A stretch of DNA of 20,803 nucleotides from positions 1-20,803 of the IMG/VR virus record IMGVR_UViG_3300025687_000421; one strand, written 5' to 3'. The translations under genes were made by a program, and so were the position numbers. Below the pieces are notes generated by a model. It made no database searches, was not told the origin of the DNA, and worked only from the letters and a program-made list of their open reading frames with translations. How positions within the stretch are numbered: the stretch's first letter is position 1; each line of letters starts with the position of its first letter. Positions 12,773 to 20,159 of the stretch are shown here, piece after piece. The stretch comes from a virus.

Positions 12773-14410
12773 TTAACTTTCGCCTCTTCTAATAGTGACA
12801 GGAGACCATTTTGTACCATACTCATCTATAGTATCTTGTTCTTCTTCAGGCGTTCCATCGTCAATAAACCCAAAAGGCGCCATATCTTGCTCTATTAAAT
12901 TCTCTTGTTCCGCATATAGTTTTGAACGTACATCAACATTAGTTAATTCTTTAAAATATCTTTGATTTGATAACCAACCAAATACCACTAAACAAGTCAT
13001 TAAGTCATCATTACAGCCTTCTTCAGCTTTAAATGAATTGTGTACTCTGGTAAAAGTTGACATCTCCTCTACAATATTAAAATCATTAATTATCATCTTA
13101 TCGGATTCTATAATTGTTTTAATATTAGCACAACCTATTTTTTTAACTTGTTTGGTCATACGAACACCTATTTGACTACCTCTTCCACTAAAACCAGCAC
13201 CTAGTATTTGTCCTGCTCTTCCTTTTTGTACTGTCATCATCATATTATCATACTCTAATTCATAATGAAGACCGTCTGATATTTGAGCACCTAGGTCATT
13301 CACTTCAACCAATATATGTGCGTGATTAAAAGCATTACAAGCCTTTTGTATCATATGAGGAAATAGTAAAGGTTTTACATCACTACTTCTATACTTTGCT
13401 ACAACTCTATAAGGCAATTGTGTAACATCAAATATTATAAAAGCTGAGTAATCTTTTCCTATACCTCTTGCTACGTCAACTGTACAAACATAATGATGAC
13501 CTTTAACTGGTCTTTCAAATACATCTAAACCACCACTTGATTCAATAGCGTCTTTATAAGGTATCATTTTAATTTTAGCAGGTGATATAAGAGTATCTAC
13601 TGATCCTAAAAACTCACACTCAAACTCACTAGCAAATTGTTCTTTACTTGTATTTCTTATTGTAGCTTCTTTCCATTCTTCATCTCTACCTGGCACCTCA
13701 GACCAATGCACTTCTATAGGCAAATAATCATTTTTTTTATTAATTGCATCCATCCAAAGTTTGTAGTACATATTCATTCCGTGTGGTGTAGATACAATAA
13801 TCATTTTTGTTTTTTTACCTGATGATATTGTAGGATAAACTGAACTAAAAAATTGTTCTGCAATGGTGGCTGGTACGAAAGCAAACTCGTCAAGGAATAT
13901 TATGTTATAAGAACCTCCTCGAATTGCACTTGAAGATGTAGCAGCTGCAACCACTTTACTACCATTTTCTAATTCAATATTTCCTTTGTTCCAATTCAAA
14001 ACACCTTGTTGTAAAAATTTTGGTATATTTTCATATGCAAGTTGTAAACGACCTAATATATCTCTAGCAGTATTTGATTTATTGGCTAGTATGGCAATGT
14101 TTGAATTTGGATTAAATAAAGCATAATGTAATAAGTATGAAATAGTTGTTGTTGATTTACCTGATTGTCTAGGAAGTTTACAGATTGTAAATCTATTATC
14201 GTGTATTGTTTGTACTATTCTTTTTTGAAAATCATACATTTTAAATGGTACAAGACCCTCATCTAACGATACTATTCTCACATAGTTTTCCATAAAATAT
14301 AAAGGATCTTTAGCACACTTTTGATATTCTAAAATTTCTTCTTTAGTATATTCGTGCTTAACATTAACCTTTTTTAAATTAGGGTTACCTAAGTAAACTT
14401 CGTTATTCAT
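12773..14410 (-). CDS. 17: gp17 terminase large subunit, packaging ATPase-nuclease (545 aa)
   Basis: Motor that pumps DNA into the prohead and cuts the concatemer. ATPase domain: the Q-motif-like region FKMYDFQKRIV (56-66), Walker A PRQSGKST (80-87) with K85, Walker B NIIFLDEFAF (169-178) with D174 and catalytic E175, and coupling motif VSTPHG (206-211). Nuclease domain, RNase H-like: D312 in CTVDVARGIGKDYSAF, E369/D372 in LVEVNDLGAQ, and D468/D469 in EEGCNDDLMTC, matching the acidic triad of T4 gp17. It is shorter than T4 gp17 (610 aa) at the N-terminus. The start overlaps the end of the upstream dioxygenase gene by 8 nt, with RBS AGGAT. The partner gp16 is unusually separated from it by three accessory genes. 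Confidence 0.96.
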   Translation of the reverse strand: MNNEVYLGNPNLKKVNVKHEYTKEEILEYQKCAKDPLYFMENYVRIVSLDEGLVPFKMYDFQKRIVQTIHDNRFTICKLPRQSGKSTTTISYLLHYALFNPNSNIAILANKSNTARDILGRLQLAYENIPKFLQQGVLNWNKGNIELENGSKVVAAATSSSAIRGGSYNIIFLDEFAFVPATIAEQFFSSVYPTISSGKKTKMIIVSTPHGMNMYYKLWMDAINKKNDYLPIEVHWSEVPGRDEEWKEATIRNTSKEQFASEFECEFLGSVDTLISPAKIKMIPYKDAIESSGGLDVFERPVKGHHYVCTVDVARGIGKDYSAFIIFDVTQLPYRVVAKYRSSDVKPLLFPHMIQKACNAFNHAHILVEVNDLGAQISDGLHYELEYDNMMMTVQKGRAGQILGAGFSGRGSQIGVRMTKQVKKIGCANIKTIIESDKMIINDFNIVEEMSTFTRVHNSFKAEEGCNDDLMTCLVVFGWLSNQRYFKELTNVDVRSKLYAEQENLIEQDMAPFGFIDDGTPEEEQDTIDEYGTKWSPVTIRRGES

Positions 14411-14975
14411 TTTGTTTGTATCCTAACCATCCTGTTATAATGTATTTCTCTTTATTTGCAATTATACCTCTATGTGTATGTGTCCAATCTGAAGGCCATA
14501 TTAGAGTTACACCTTTAACAGCATTCATTTTCATATTTTGATATAAAAATTCAGTACCACCATTTTCAACTGTATTCAAGTATGTCATAAAAGCAAATTG
14601 TCTATTAACTGATTTTATGTTTGTTCTTTCTGAGTGCCAAGTTTTAAATCCACCACCTGGAACATATTTTTGAATATTAAATGTTTCTAATATATTAAAA
14701 GCATCAAACTCTGGAGAAATATTATATCTTACTTTAAATTTTTCAATAACACCATTTAATTCATTTAAATATTTATCAATAGGGTATACATTGCAATTTT
14801 TAGGATCAAAAGACATATCAATACTTTCTTTTGAATTTTTATCTACAATAGCACCTCTTTTTTTATTTAATACTATACCCTCAAAATGAAATGCCTCATT
14901 CTTATTAAAAAAACTTATTAAATCATCACATAAGTTTTCGTCAACCTTATTTCCATATATAAAAGTTTCAATCAT
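14403..14975 (-). CDS. 2OG-Fe(II) dioxygenase-like protein with HxE motif (190 aa)
   Basis: A beta-helix dioxygenase fold is suggested by YVPGGGFKTWHSERTNI, in which H114-x-E116 replaces the usual HxD. It is followed by RQFAFMTYLNTVENGGTEFL and then VKGVTLIWPSDWTHTHRG, with distal His at H166 or H168. The expected Arg after the distal His is not obvious; a Lys in ANKEKYIITGW may bind 2-oxoglutarate. HxE is tolerated in some family members, so activity is likely but not certain. It overlaps gp17 downstream by 8 nt and the ParB-like gene upstream by 8 nt, so all three are probably co-translated. Substrate unknown. Confidence 0.75.
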   Translation of the reverse strand: MIETFIYGNKVDENLCDDLISFFNKNEAFHFEGIVLNKKRGAIVDKNSKESIDMSFDPKNCNVYPIDKYLNELNGVIEKFKVRYNISPEFDAFNILETFNIQKYVPGGGFKTWHSERTNIKSVNRQFAFMTYLNTVENGGTEFLYQNMKMNAVKGVTLIWPSDWTHTHRGIIANKEKYIITGWLGYKQNE

Positions 14976-15264
14976 TTAAAATTATCCCTTCTATGTGAGT
15001 ATATCCTAATTGTATAGCTGCTTGTATTCTTTGACTACCTTTATGCAAACTAAATTGTTTTTCTATATATGGTTGTCCATTTGCACCCATTCTATGAATA
15101 GGAGATATTTGATGTTTGTAAACTTCTACTGGAAAAATCATATCTTCACCGTCTAATAATTCTTTTAAAGGTTTCATTGATTTAATATAAGTTAAGTCAC
15201 TTATTTTAAATGTTTTAATTTTTTTACCTTTAAATTCTGATACATTACACTTTAGTATTTTCAT
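14968..15264 (-). CDS. ParB/sulfiredoxin-like domain protein (98 aa)
   Basis: Small protein resembling the ParB N-terminal (ParB/Srx) fold: FPVEVYKHQISPIHRMGANG (44-63), then LHKGSQRIQAAIQLGYTHIE (73-92), which matches the typical G-x-x-R-x-x-A-A-x-x-L-G-x-x-x-I pattern with G76 and R79. ParB family members bind CTP through this region, and some relatives are nucleases or kinases; which applies here is not known. It is too short to hold the helix-turn-helix and dimerisation domains of a chromosome-partition ParB. It overlaps genes on both sides (20 and 8 nt) and stands between two dioxygenases just before gp17. A role in packaging or in supporting the neighbouring oxygenases would be guesswork. 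Confidence 0.55.
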   Translation of the reverse strand: MKILKCNVSEFKGKKIKTFKISDLTYIKSMKPLKELLDGEDMIFPVEVYKHQISPIHRMGANGQPYIEKQFSLHKGSQRIQAAIQLGYTHIEGIILND

Positions 15265-16045
15265 AAAAATGTTTTATTCTTAACATAAGTGAATTATCAA
15301 AATCTTCTTTATCTCTAATTTTGGATAATGGTTTTTTATCTACTTTCAATCCTTGTACAAAAAATACAATGGTTAATCTATTATTATCACCTGTAATAAA
15401 GTTATTTGCTTTATGAAAATAACGACTATCATATATTATCATTCTATTATAGATATTTTTAACATTAATAGTTTCATAAAATTTATTATTAAAATTTTGT
15501 ATCGCATTTATATAATCAGTATCAGATATTTTTCCATCTCCATAAAATGCTTTTTTTTCTTCATATTGATTGAAAAAACTTATGTCTTTTTCAAATTCTG
15601 GTTTTATTCTAAATAGAGATGTTCCTGAATCAGGATCAGCATTAGGTGTTAAATAAATTACACCTGCAACATCACTACTTGTATCTATATGCACCCAACC
15701 CTCATTTTTAGGACTTTTTTTATCAGTATCAAATGGATCTATTACTGAATAAGTAACAGAACTATCTCTCCAAGAAAACTTTTCATATCTAAGATTAAAA
15801 TATGTAGATAAAGCTTTTAAAATTAATGTTGTAGAAAAATGACTATCTATTGTATGTAAAGGTGGAGACCTATAACCAGGAAATTGACCCTCTAAAGTTT
15901 TTTGCATAGGCAAATCATTTGCCCATTTTCTTATAATATCAGGTTCTGAAAAAAAGTTATCTATAACAGCTGGAAAAAATTCAGCACTTTCATTTATATT
16001 TTTTTCAGTTGGATTGTGTTCATAACTATTTTTCATCTTCATCAT
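15245..16045 (-). CDS. DUF6445-like 2OG-Fe(II) dioxygenase (266 aa)
   Basis: Layout resembles the DUF6445 family, proteins with a dioxygenase-like fold: FFPAVIDNFFSEPDIIRKWA near the start, FPGYRSPPLHTID (55-67), GWVHIDTSSDVAGVIYLTPN with H119-x-D121, SGTSLFRI, then NRMIIYDSRYFHKANNF with distal H211 and R223 in NNRLTIVFFV. All four expected active-site residues are present. The first ATG (16045) lies inside the gp16 gene and gives a 20-nt overlap; Met at 16042 and 16036 are also possible, and no clear RBS distinguishes them. The gene is somewhat more AT-rich and Asn/Lys/Ile-rich than the structural genes beside it, which fits later acquisition. Confidence 0.72.
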   Translation of the reverse strand: MMKMKNSYEHNPTEKNINESAEFFPAVIDNFFSEPDIIRKWANDLPMQKTLEGQFPGYRSPPLHTIDSHFSTTLILKALSTYFNLRYEKFSWRDSSVTYSVIDPFDTDKKSPKNEGWVHIDTSSDVAGVIYLTPNADPDSGTSLFRIKPEFEKDISFFNQYEEKKAFYGDGKISDTDYINAIQNFNNKFYETINVKNIYNRMIIYDSRYFHKANNFITGDNNRLTIVFFVQGLKVDKKPLSKIRDKEDFDNSLMLRIKHFYENTKV

Positions 16046-16454
16046 CTTTCTTATTCAACATTTTTTGTAATTCACTTGTAGAACCTACAAATAAAGCATT
16101 TTTAATATTTTGACTTGTACTTGATTTTCCAGGTAAAGATTTTAAATCTTTTAATTTTTTCTGTAAATCTTGTAATTTATCAATTGTACCCGCAACTTGA
16201 CCTATAAGTTGTCCAGCGACCTCATAAGCTCTAGGGTGTTGGCCTTCTTTTGCAATATCTAATATTCCATCAATTGCTTCTTGCCCTCTTTCAATAAGAT
16301 TATAATAGTTTTCTCTACTATATTCATAATCTTTATCTACATCAGGATTTTCTTTATCTTCTTTTCTAGGAACAGGTGGTGTAAACTCCTTTTTTTCTAC
16401 AGGAGGTGTATCACTTAATCCTAATATTTCATTTACTTTATCTTCTATACTCAT
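16026..16454 (-). CDS. 16: gp16 terminase small subunit (142 aa)
   Basis: Regulator of the packaging motor: it recognises DNA and stimulates the gp17 ATPase. Alignment by eye to T4 gp16 (164 aa) is good: [20 protein letters not shown] against T4 [35 protein letters not shown] against SPRHMEVFATLMGQM, and [18 protein letters not shown] against NIQNATVFMGSPTELM. The middle is a coiled coil (about 85-110) that should form the oligomer. The N-terminus is Pro/Glu/Lys-rich and probably flexible. There is no Shine-Dalgarno; GATAAATA, which contains the stop of the upstream gene, ends 5 nt before the ATG. Confidence 0.9.
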   Translation of the reverse strand: [142 protein letters not shown]

Positions 16455-16459
16455 AATGC

Positions 16460-16467
16460 TATTTATC
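16460..16467 (-). promoter_or_regulatory. Late-promoter-like box GATAAATA, 5 nt before the gp16 ATG
   Basis: One mismatch from TATAAATA; it includes the TAA stop of the upstream dioxygenase gene and is followed by GCATT and the ATG at 16454. Chance overlap of a stop codon with A/T-rich sequence is possible, but the 5-nt spacing repeats elsewhere. Confidence 0.5.
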
Positions 16468-16987
16468 TAAATGTATATACTGCTACCAATCTTCTACCTT
16501 TTTCGGGCAAATAAGCATAATGATCTTTATGACCAAAACATACACCTAAAAACTTTTTTGGTTGTGTTGTTTTAAAAATTGTTTTATCATCATTTAATAT
16601 TACTGTAGAACCACCTTCAAAATCATTTAAATATATTAATAATTGATTGTGTGGAAAATTATGATCTTTATGTATTTGACTTTTTTCTAAACCAATATTC
16701 ATTGTAAGGTTAACACTAATTCTTAAAATCTCTTTATATTCTATATTATGTTTTTTTGTAAAACAATTTAACATCTCAGAAAAAATTTCATATGCACTAG
16801 AATTTATACCATCATTATCATTTCTATCTTCAGGTCTAATTAATACGTTATGTACTAAAAAACCTAAATCATCATTTGTAACTGCTGAGGAGTTCCAATA
16901 AAAAGGAAATTTATCTGTTAGTATAACACTATCAATAAATCGTTTATGACCATCTTCTAAAAAATTATCATCTTCAATATACATCAT
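16463..16987 (-). CDS. 2OG-Fe(II) dioxygenase-like protein (174 aa)
   Basis: H106-x-D108 (QIHKDHNFPHNQLLIYLNDF) followed by EGGSTVILND is the first iron-binding half of the fold. PKKFLGVCFGHKDHYAYLPE supplies the distal His (H156, or H153) and GRRLVAVYTF supplies R165/R166 for 2-oxoglutarate. The N-terminal half (1-85) is variable and has no recognisable domain. It lies between gp15 and gp16, where T4 has no extra gene. Either Met1 (16987) or Met2 (16984) may be the start; there is no Shine-Dalgarno, and an exact TATAAATA ends 6 nt before Met1. Expression is therefore probably late, alongside packaging genes. Confidence 0.75.
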   Translation of the reverse strand: MMYIEDDNFLEDGHKRFIDSVILTDKFPFYWNSSAVTNDDLGFLVHNVLIRPEDRNDNDGINSSAYEIFSEMLNCFTKKHNIEYKEILRISVNLTMNIGLEKSQIHKDHNFPHNQLLIYLNDFEGGSTVILNDDKTIFKTTQPKKFLGVCFGHKDHYAYLPEKGRRLVAVYTFR

Positions 16988-16993
16988 ATAAAA

Positions 16994-17001
16994 TATTTAT
17001 A
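16994..17001 (-). promoter_or_regulatory. Late promoter TATAAATA, 6 nt before ATG
   Basis: Exact minus-strand TATAAATA in the 21-nt gap after gp15, followed by TTTTAT and a double ATG. With T4 geometry +1 would fall one base before the first AUG. Confidence 0.7.
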
Positions 17002-17008
17002 CTAGTTA

Positions 17009-17812
17009 TTAATCATCACCACCGTCTGTAGTTGTGTAAGATTTACCATCTGAATAACTTGTAATTGTAGTTGTAAATCCAAAGTCATCATCTGGATCAG
17101 CTGAAGTTGGATTAGGAGTTATAACTATTCTTTGTTCTCTCGCTTTATTTGTAGTATCTGTATCAGTATATAAGTCTGATTGTGTTTGTCTAATAACACC
17201 TTGTGTCGAAGCAGGACCAAATAGATATGTTTTTGCTGTAAAACTCAATGTATAGATAACTGCTCTTCTTGTAGTAAAGTCGCCATTATAACTATCATCA
17301 TATTCAACACTATTTAAAATAATAGGTACATCTCTTTTAATATTTAATTCTGGTATTAAATTTAAAGTAACAGTGTAATCAGGTTGAAAATATGGCAATA
17401 TCTGTTCTACGATTTGTAAACCGTTTTCAGCAGTTGCTGTAAATACACTTAAAGTATATGTTATATTATATGGTACAGGTGTGTAATTATAATCATAAGA
17501 ATCATTTGCACCTGTTTTTACTCTTTTAAATTTTTGTACTCTTGTTAATTTTCTACTAGCGTCATAAGAAATACCACTAATTTCAAAACCCATACGAGGT
17601 AACGTAACAGCAAATTCTCTATTATCTAAACTCGCTTGTTGATCTAATCTAACTAAAAACTTTTCTTTTGGTCCATATGCTAAAGGGACTCTTATACTTT
17701 GTGTAACAGTACCATTTGCGTCTGTCGTTTTACATTGTATATTATTAAACAGTGTACCAAACGCCACTGTTAATTTTCTCATACCCTCATTATAATAAAA
17801 TCTATTAAACAT
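17009..17812 (-). CDS. 15: gp15 tail terminator / proximal tail sheath stabiliser (267 aa)
   Basis: Hexameric ring that caps the finished tail and joins it to the neck; length is close to T4 gp15 (272 aa). Recognised from MFNRFYYNEGMRKLTVAFGT and LFNNIQ, RVPLAYGPKEKFLVRL (about 42-57), LPRMGFEISGISYDASRKLT, YTPVPYNITYTLSVFT, and the later strands YDDSYNGDFTTRRAVIYTLS and FTAKTYLFGP. The C-terminal 45 residues are Thr/Asp/Ser-rich and probably flexible. The start overlaps the gp14 stop as TAATG, with AGGAGAT upstream, so gp14 and gp15 should be made in a fixed ratio. Confidence 0.92.
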   Translation of the reverse strand: MFNRFYYNEGMRKLTVAFGTLFNNIQCKTTDANGTVTQSIRVPLAYGPKEKFLVRLDQQASLDNREFAVTLPRMGFEISGISYDASRKLTRVQKFKRVKTGANDSYDYNYTPVPYNITYTLSVFTATAENGLQIVEQILPYFQPDYTVTLNLIPELNIKRDVPIILNSVEYDDSYNGDFTTRRAVIYTLSFTAKTYLFGPASTQGVIRQTQSDLYTDTDTTNKAREQRIVITPNPTSADPDDDFGFTTTITSYSDGKSYTTTDGGDD

Positions 17813-18603
17813 TAATTAAAATCTCCTGGATCACCAAAAGGGTTAGCTTCAGTGAAATCTAATATATCATCTGAGGTATCTATTGTATCAAAACCTGCTT
17901 CAGTTTCAAAATCATTATTATTTGAATAAGTTGATTGTGTTTGAATATCATAAGTTTCTAATAACATATATTGACTTTCATTATCAACACTTAGGTTTTC
18001 TAATAATATAGAACCTGTTTCAGCCTCTAATGATACTTGATGTGCTAATTGACTTAATGAATAAGTATCTTCAGCTTCATCAATTGTGCCAACACCTGTG
18101 TTAAGTTCCTCGTTACTGTACTCCCAACGTGTTACTCTAAGTTTATAAACTGGTAAATTTCCTAATTGAAAGAAAGGTGATTGATCTTCAACAAACTGAA
18201 TTTCAAAAAAACTGTTCATTAAAGGCATATAAACAATATCACCCTCATTTGGTCGGCCTTCTTTAATTAATGTTGTTTTTGAATCAACTAATTGGTCAAA
18301 TCTTCTTTTAGCAATTGTAAATGTAGTATCTTCTCTAATCTCTAAACCAAACTTATTAATTAATTCTTGTTGGCCTGCAAAACCTTCAGTTGTTTCCATA
18401 TATGCTTCGATTGGAAAAGCACTATTAAATTTACTAGCAACATCTTCGCCTAGTATTAAATCTTTATTAACTAATGTTCGTGGTAAATAATAAATGTCGT
18501 GGCCGTATTGTCTTAAGCCTTCTATGATTAAATCTTCGTGTAATCTTTGTTCAGCTGTATTACCTATGCCGTTCCCATTTTGAAAGTAATGATTGACTGG
18601 CAT
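17812..18603 (-). CDS. 14: gp14 neck protein (263 aa)
   Basis: Head-completion protein that, with gp13, seals the filled head and provides the tail-docking site. Similar in size to T4 gp14 (256 aa). Markers are VNHYFQNGNGIGNTAEQRLH at the start, IEGLRQYGHDIYYLPRTLVN, EGRPNEGDIVYMPLMNSFFE, and FFQLGNLPVYKLRVTRWEYS. The C-terminal 80 residues are acidic and Asn/Glu/Asp-rich. It starts 4 nt after gp13, with GGGATAA as a weak RBS formed by the end of gp13, and overlaps gp15 at its stop. Confidence 0.92.
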   Translation of the reverse strand: MPVNHYFQNGNGIGNTAEQRLHEDLIIEGLRQYGHDIYYLPRTLVNKDLILGEDVASKFNSAFPIEAYMETTEGFAGQQELINKFGLEIREDTTFTIAKRRFDQLVDSKTTLIKEGRPNEGDIVYMPLMNSFFEIQFVEDQSPFFQLGNLPVYKLRVTRWEYSNEELNTGVGTIDEAEDTYSLSQLAHQVSLEAETGSILLENLSVDNESQYMLLETYDIQTQSTYSNNNDFETEAGFDTIDTSDDILDFTEANPFGDPGDFN

Positions 18604-18607
18604 AGCA

Positions 18608-19420
18608 TTATCCCATCATAAAATTTGGCATTAATTCATAGTTATCTCTTATCTCTTTTTCAAGTTTTTGAATATCATCTTGTGCTTCATTAAATATTTT
18701 TGAACCATTTAATGTTACATTACCTATCATAGTAACGCCGTCAAATTTTGATAAGTTAGCACCCCATTGTCTTTTAAATAAAGCAGTTACATATCTTTTT
18801 AACCATATGTCATTAAATACATCTGTGTAAGTTGAAGGATCTAATTTACGGTAACAATCAATAATAATATATTCATCTGTTTCAATATCATTCACCCAAT
18901 CCATATCAATGTATAATCTATTATCGTGTTGATTAAATCTAATAGGTTTCATACCCACTAATATTTGATCTAAGAAATCTAAGTGTCTTAATACCATATC
19001 GTAATTAATAATTGATGTAGAAGTAAAATCATATAAATCATTTAAACGCAATTGATACCTTACATCAAACATATTCATACTTGCTTTGTCTGTAAAAGGA
19101 AATATATTAGTAACTGATAAAACAGTTTCAGGTACTACAAGATAATTATTAGCTTCATACCAAGTTGTACTTACAGAATTTTTTGTGGAAGTTTCAGTAT
19201 TAGGTGTTATTGCTGATAGTCTTGTTTTATCAGCAGCAGTTAATTTATATTTGAGATATGTTCTTCGAATACCGTCATAATGGTATTGAGCATAAAATTG
19301 TAACGCTTCATCTATTCTATCCTCTAATTGATCGTTGTCAACGTTTATTTCAATTACAGGTTTACCTAGTGTTCGTAAAGCGTATTGTTTTAAATTTTCT
19401 CTTGTAGCTGGTGTTGCCAT
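18608..19420 (-). CDS. 13: gp13 neck protein (270 aa)
   Basis: Head-completion/neck protein binding the portal after packaging. Recognised from RENLKQYALRTLGKPVIEIN and DQLEDRIDEALQFYAQYHYD near the N-terminus, the region FTDKASMNMFDVRYQLRLND and LYDFTSTSI, and the C-terminal LKRYVTALFKRQWGANLSKF plus a final helix QDDIQKLEKEIRDNYELMPN. It is shorter than T4 gp13 (309 aa). The start has AAGGGA upstream and a 25-nt leader after an exact late box. It heads the gp13-gp14-gp15 series. Confidence 0.92.
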   Translation of the reverse strand: MATPATRENLKQYALRTLGKPVIEINVDNDQLEDRIDEALQFYAQYHYDGIRRTYLKYKLTAADKTRLSAITPNTETSTKNSVSTTWYEANNYLVVPETVLSVTNIFPFTDKASMNMFDVRYQLRLNDLYDFTSTSIINYDMVLRHLDFLDQILVGMKPIRFNQHDNRLYIDMDWVNDIETDEYIIIDCYRKLDPSTYTDVFNDIWLKRYVTALFKRQWGANLSKFDGVTMIGNVTLNGSKIFNEAQDDIQKLEKEIRDNYELMPNFMMG

Positions 19421-19445
19421 TATTCATATCCCTTGTTTACTCTAC

Positions 19446-19453
19446 TATTTATA
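19446..19453 (-). promoter_or_regulatory. Late promoter TATAAATA for gp13-gp14-gp15
   Basis: Exact minus-strand TATAAATA in the 47-nt gap after the 216-aa fibre-like gene, 25 nt before the gp13 ATG. Confidence 0.8.
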
Positions 19454-19467
19454 ATTAAATAATAGTA

Positions 19468-20118
19468 TTATCCGAGAGCAATGGCTTGTGCAATAGCAAA
19501 ATTAGTTGAAGCTTTAGAATCTAATTGTGTTTGAATAGCACTTGTAACCCCATTTAAATATTGAAATTCAGTATTAGATACTGATCCATCGGCTAATTTT
19601 GTAGCATTAATTCCACTAGATAATTCACTATCGCCAATGTTGGTAATTGTGTTATTACTAGCATTTATTGTTTTATTGGTAAGTGTGTCGGTACTACCAG
19701 CAAGTATATAACTTTGTAAGTCAGAAATATTTGCCTCGGTAATTGTAATTGTGTTTGAAGCACTATTAATAGTTTTATTAGATAAAGTTTGTGATGTACT
19801 TGTAAATAAAGTATCTATTTGTGCTAAAGTAATTCTACCCTCAGACCCACCATCAGAAGCTAAAAGTTGATCTGTAGTTGCTAAAGTAACACCTGTTAAA
19901 TCTGTAGCGCCATCAATATTTACGATAGCTTCAACGTTTCCATATTCTAAAGCAGTACCGCCGCTATTAACTTTTAAAACCTGACCTGCTGAACCTAGTG
20001 TCGCTACACCAGTTCCACCATATGCGTAATCAATAAATTCGCCTGATTGAAACTCTGCTAAACCTGTAGCATTGCCCTCACCATCGAAAACCGTTCTTAT
20101 AGGTACTTTTGCTGCCAT
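19468..20118 (-). CDS. Fibre- or whisker-like virion structural protein (216 aa)
   Basis: Repetitive Thr/Ser/Asn/Gly-rich protein typical of phage fibres. Repeats: SQTLSNKTINSASNTIT (109-125) and TDTLTNKTINASNNTIT (143-159). YGGTGVATLGSAGQVLKVNS (33-52) is a segment common in marine phage fibre-like proteins. FQYLNGVTSAIQTQLDSKAS (185-204) is a motif often seen in trimeric phage fibres. It lies immediately before gp13, where T4 has the whisker gene wac, so a neck-whisker analogue is possible by position only; a short tail fibre or baseplate protein is the alternative. It has a strong RBS AAGGAG. Confidence 0.75.
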   Translation of the reverse strand: MAAKVPIRTVFDGEGNATGLAEFQSGEFIDYAYGGTGVATLGSAGQVLKVNSGGTALEYGNVEAIVNIDGATDLTGVTLATTDQLLASDGGSEGRITLAQIDTLFTSTSQTLSNKTINSASNTITITEANISDLQSYILAGSTDTLTNKTINASNNTITNIGDSELSSGINATKLADGSVSNTEFQYLNGVTSAIQTQLDSKASTNFAIAQAIALG

Positions 20119-20136
20119 ATATAATTCTCCTTAATC

Positions 20137-20144
20137 TATTTATC
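20137..20144 (-). promoter_or_regulatory. Late-promoter-like box GATAAATA upstream of the 216-aa gene
   Basis: One mismatch from TATAAATA, 18 nt before the ATG at 20118 and just before the Shine-Dalgarno, in the 41-nt gap after the upstream fibre gene. Confidence 0.5.
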
Positions 20145-20159
20145 CATTTTTTTTATTCA

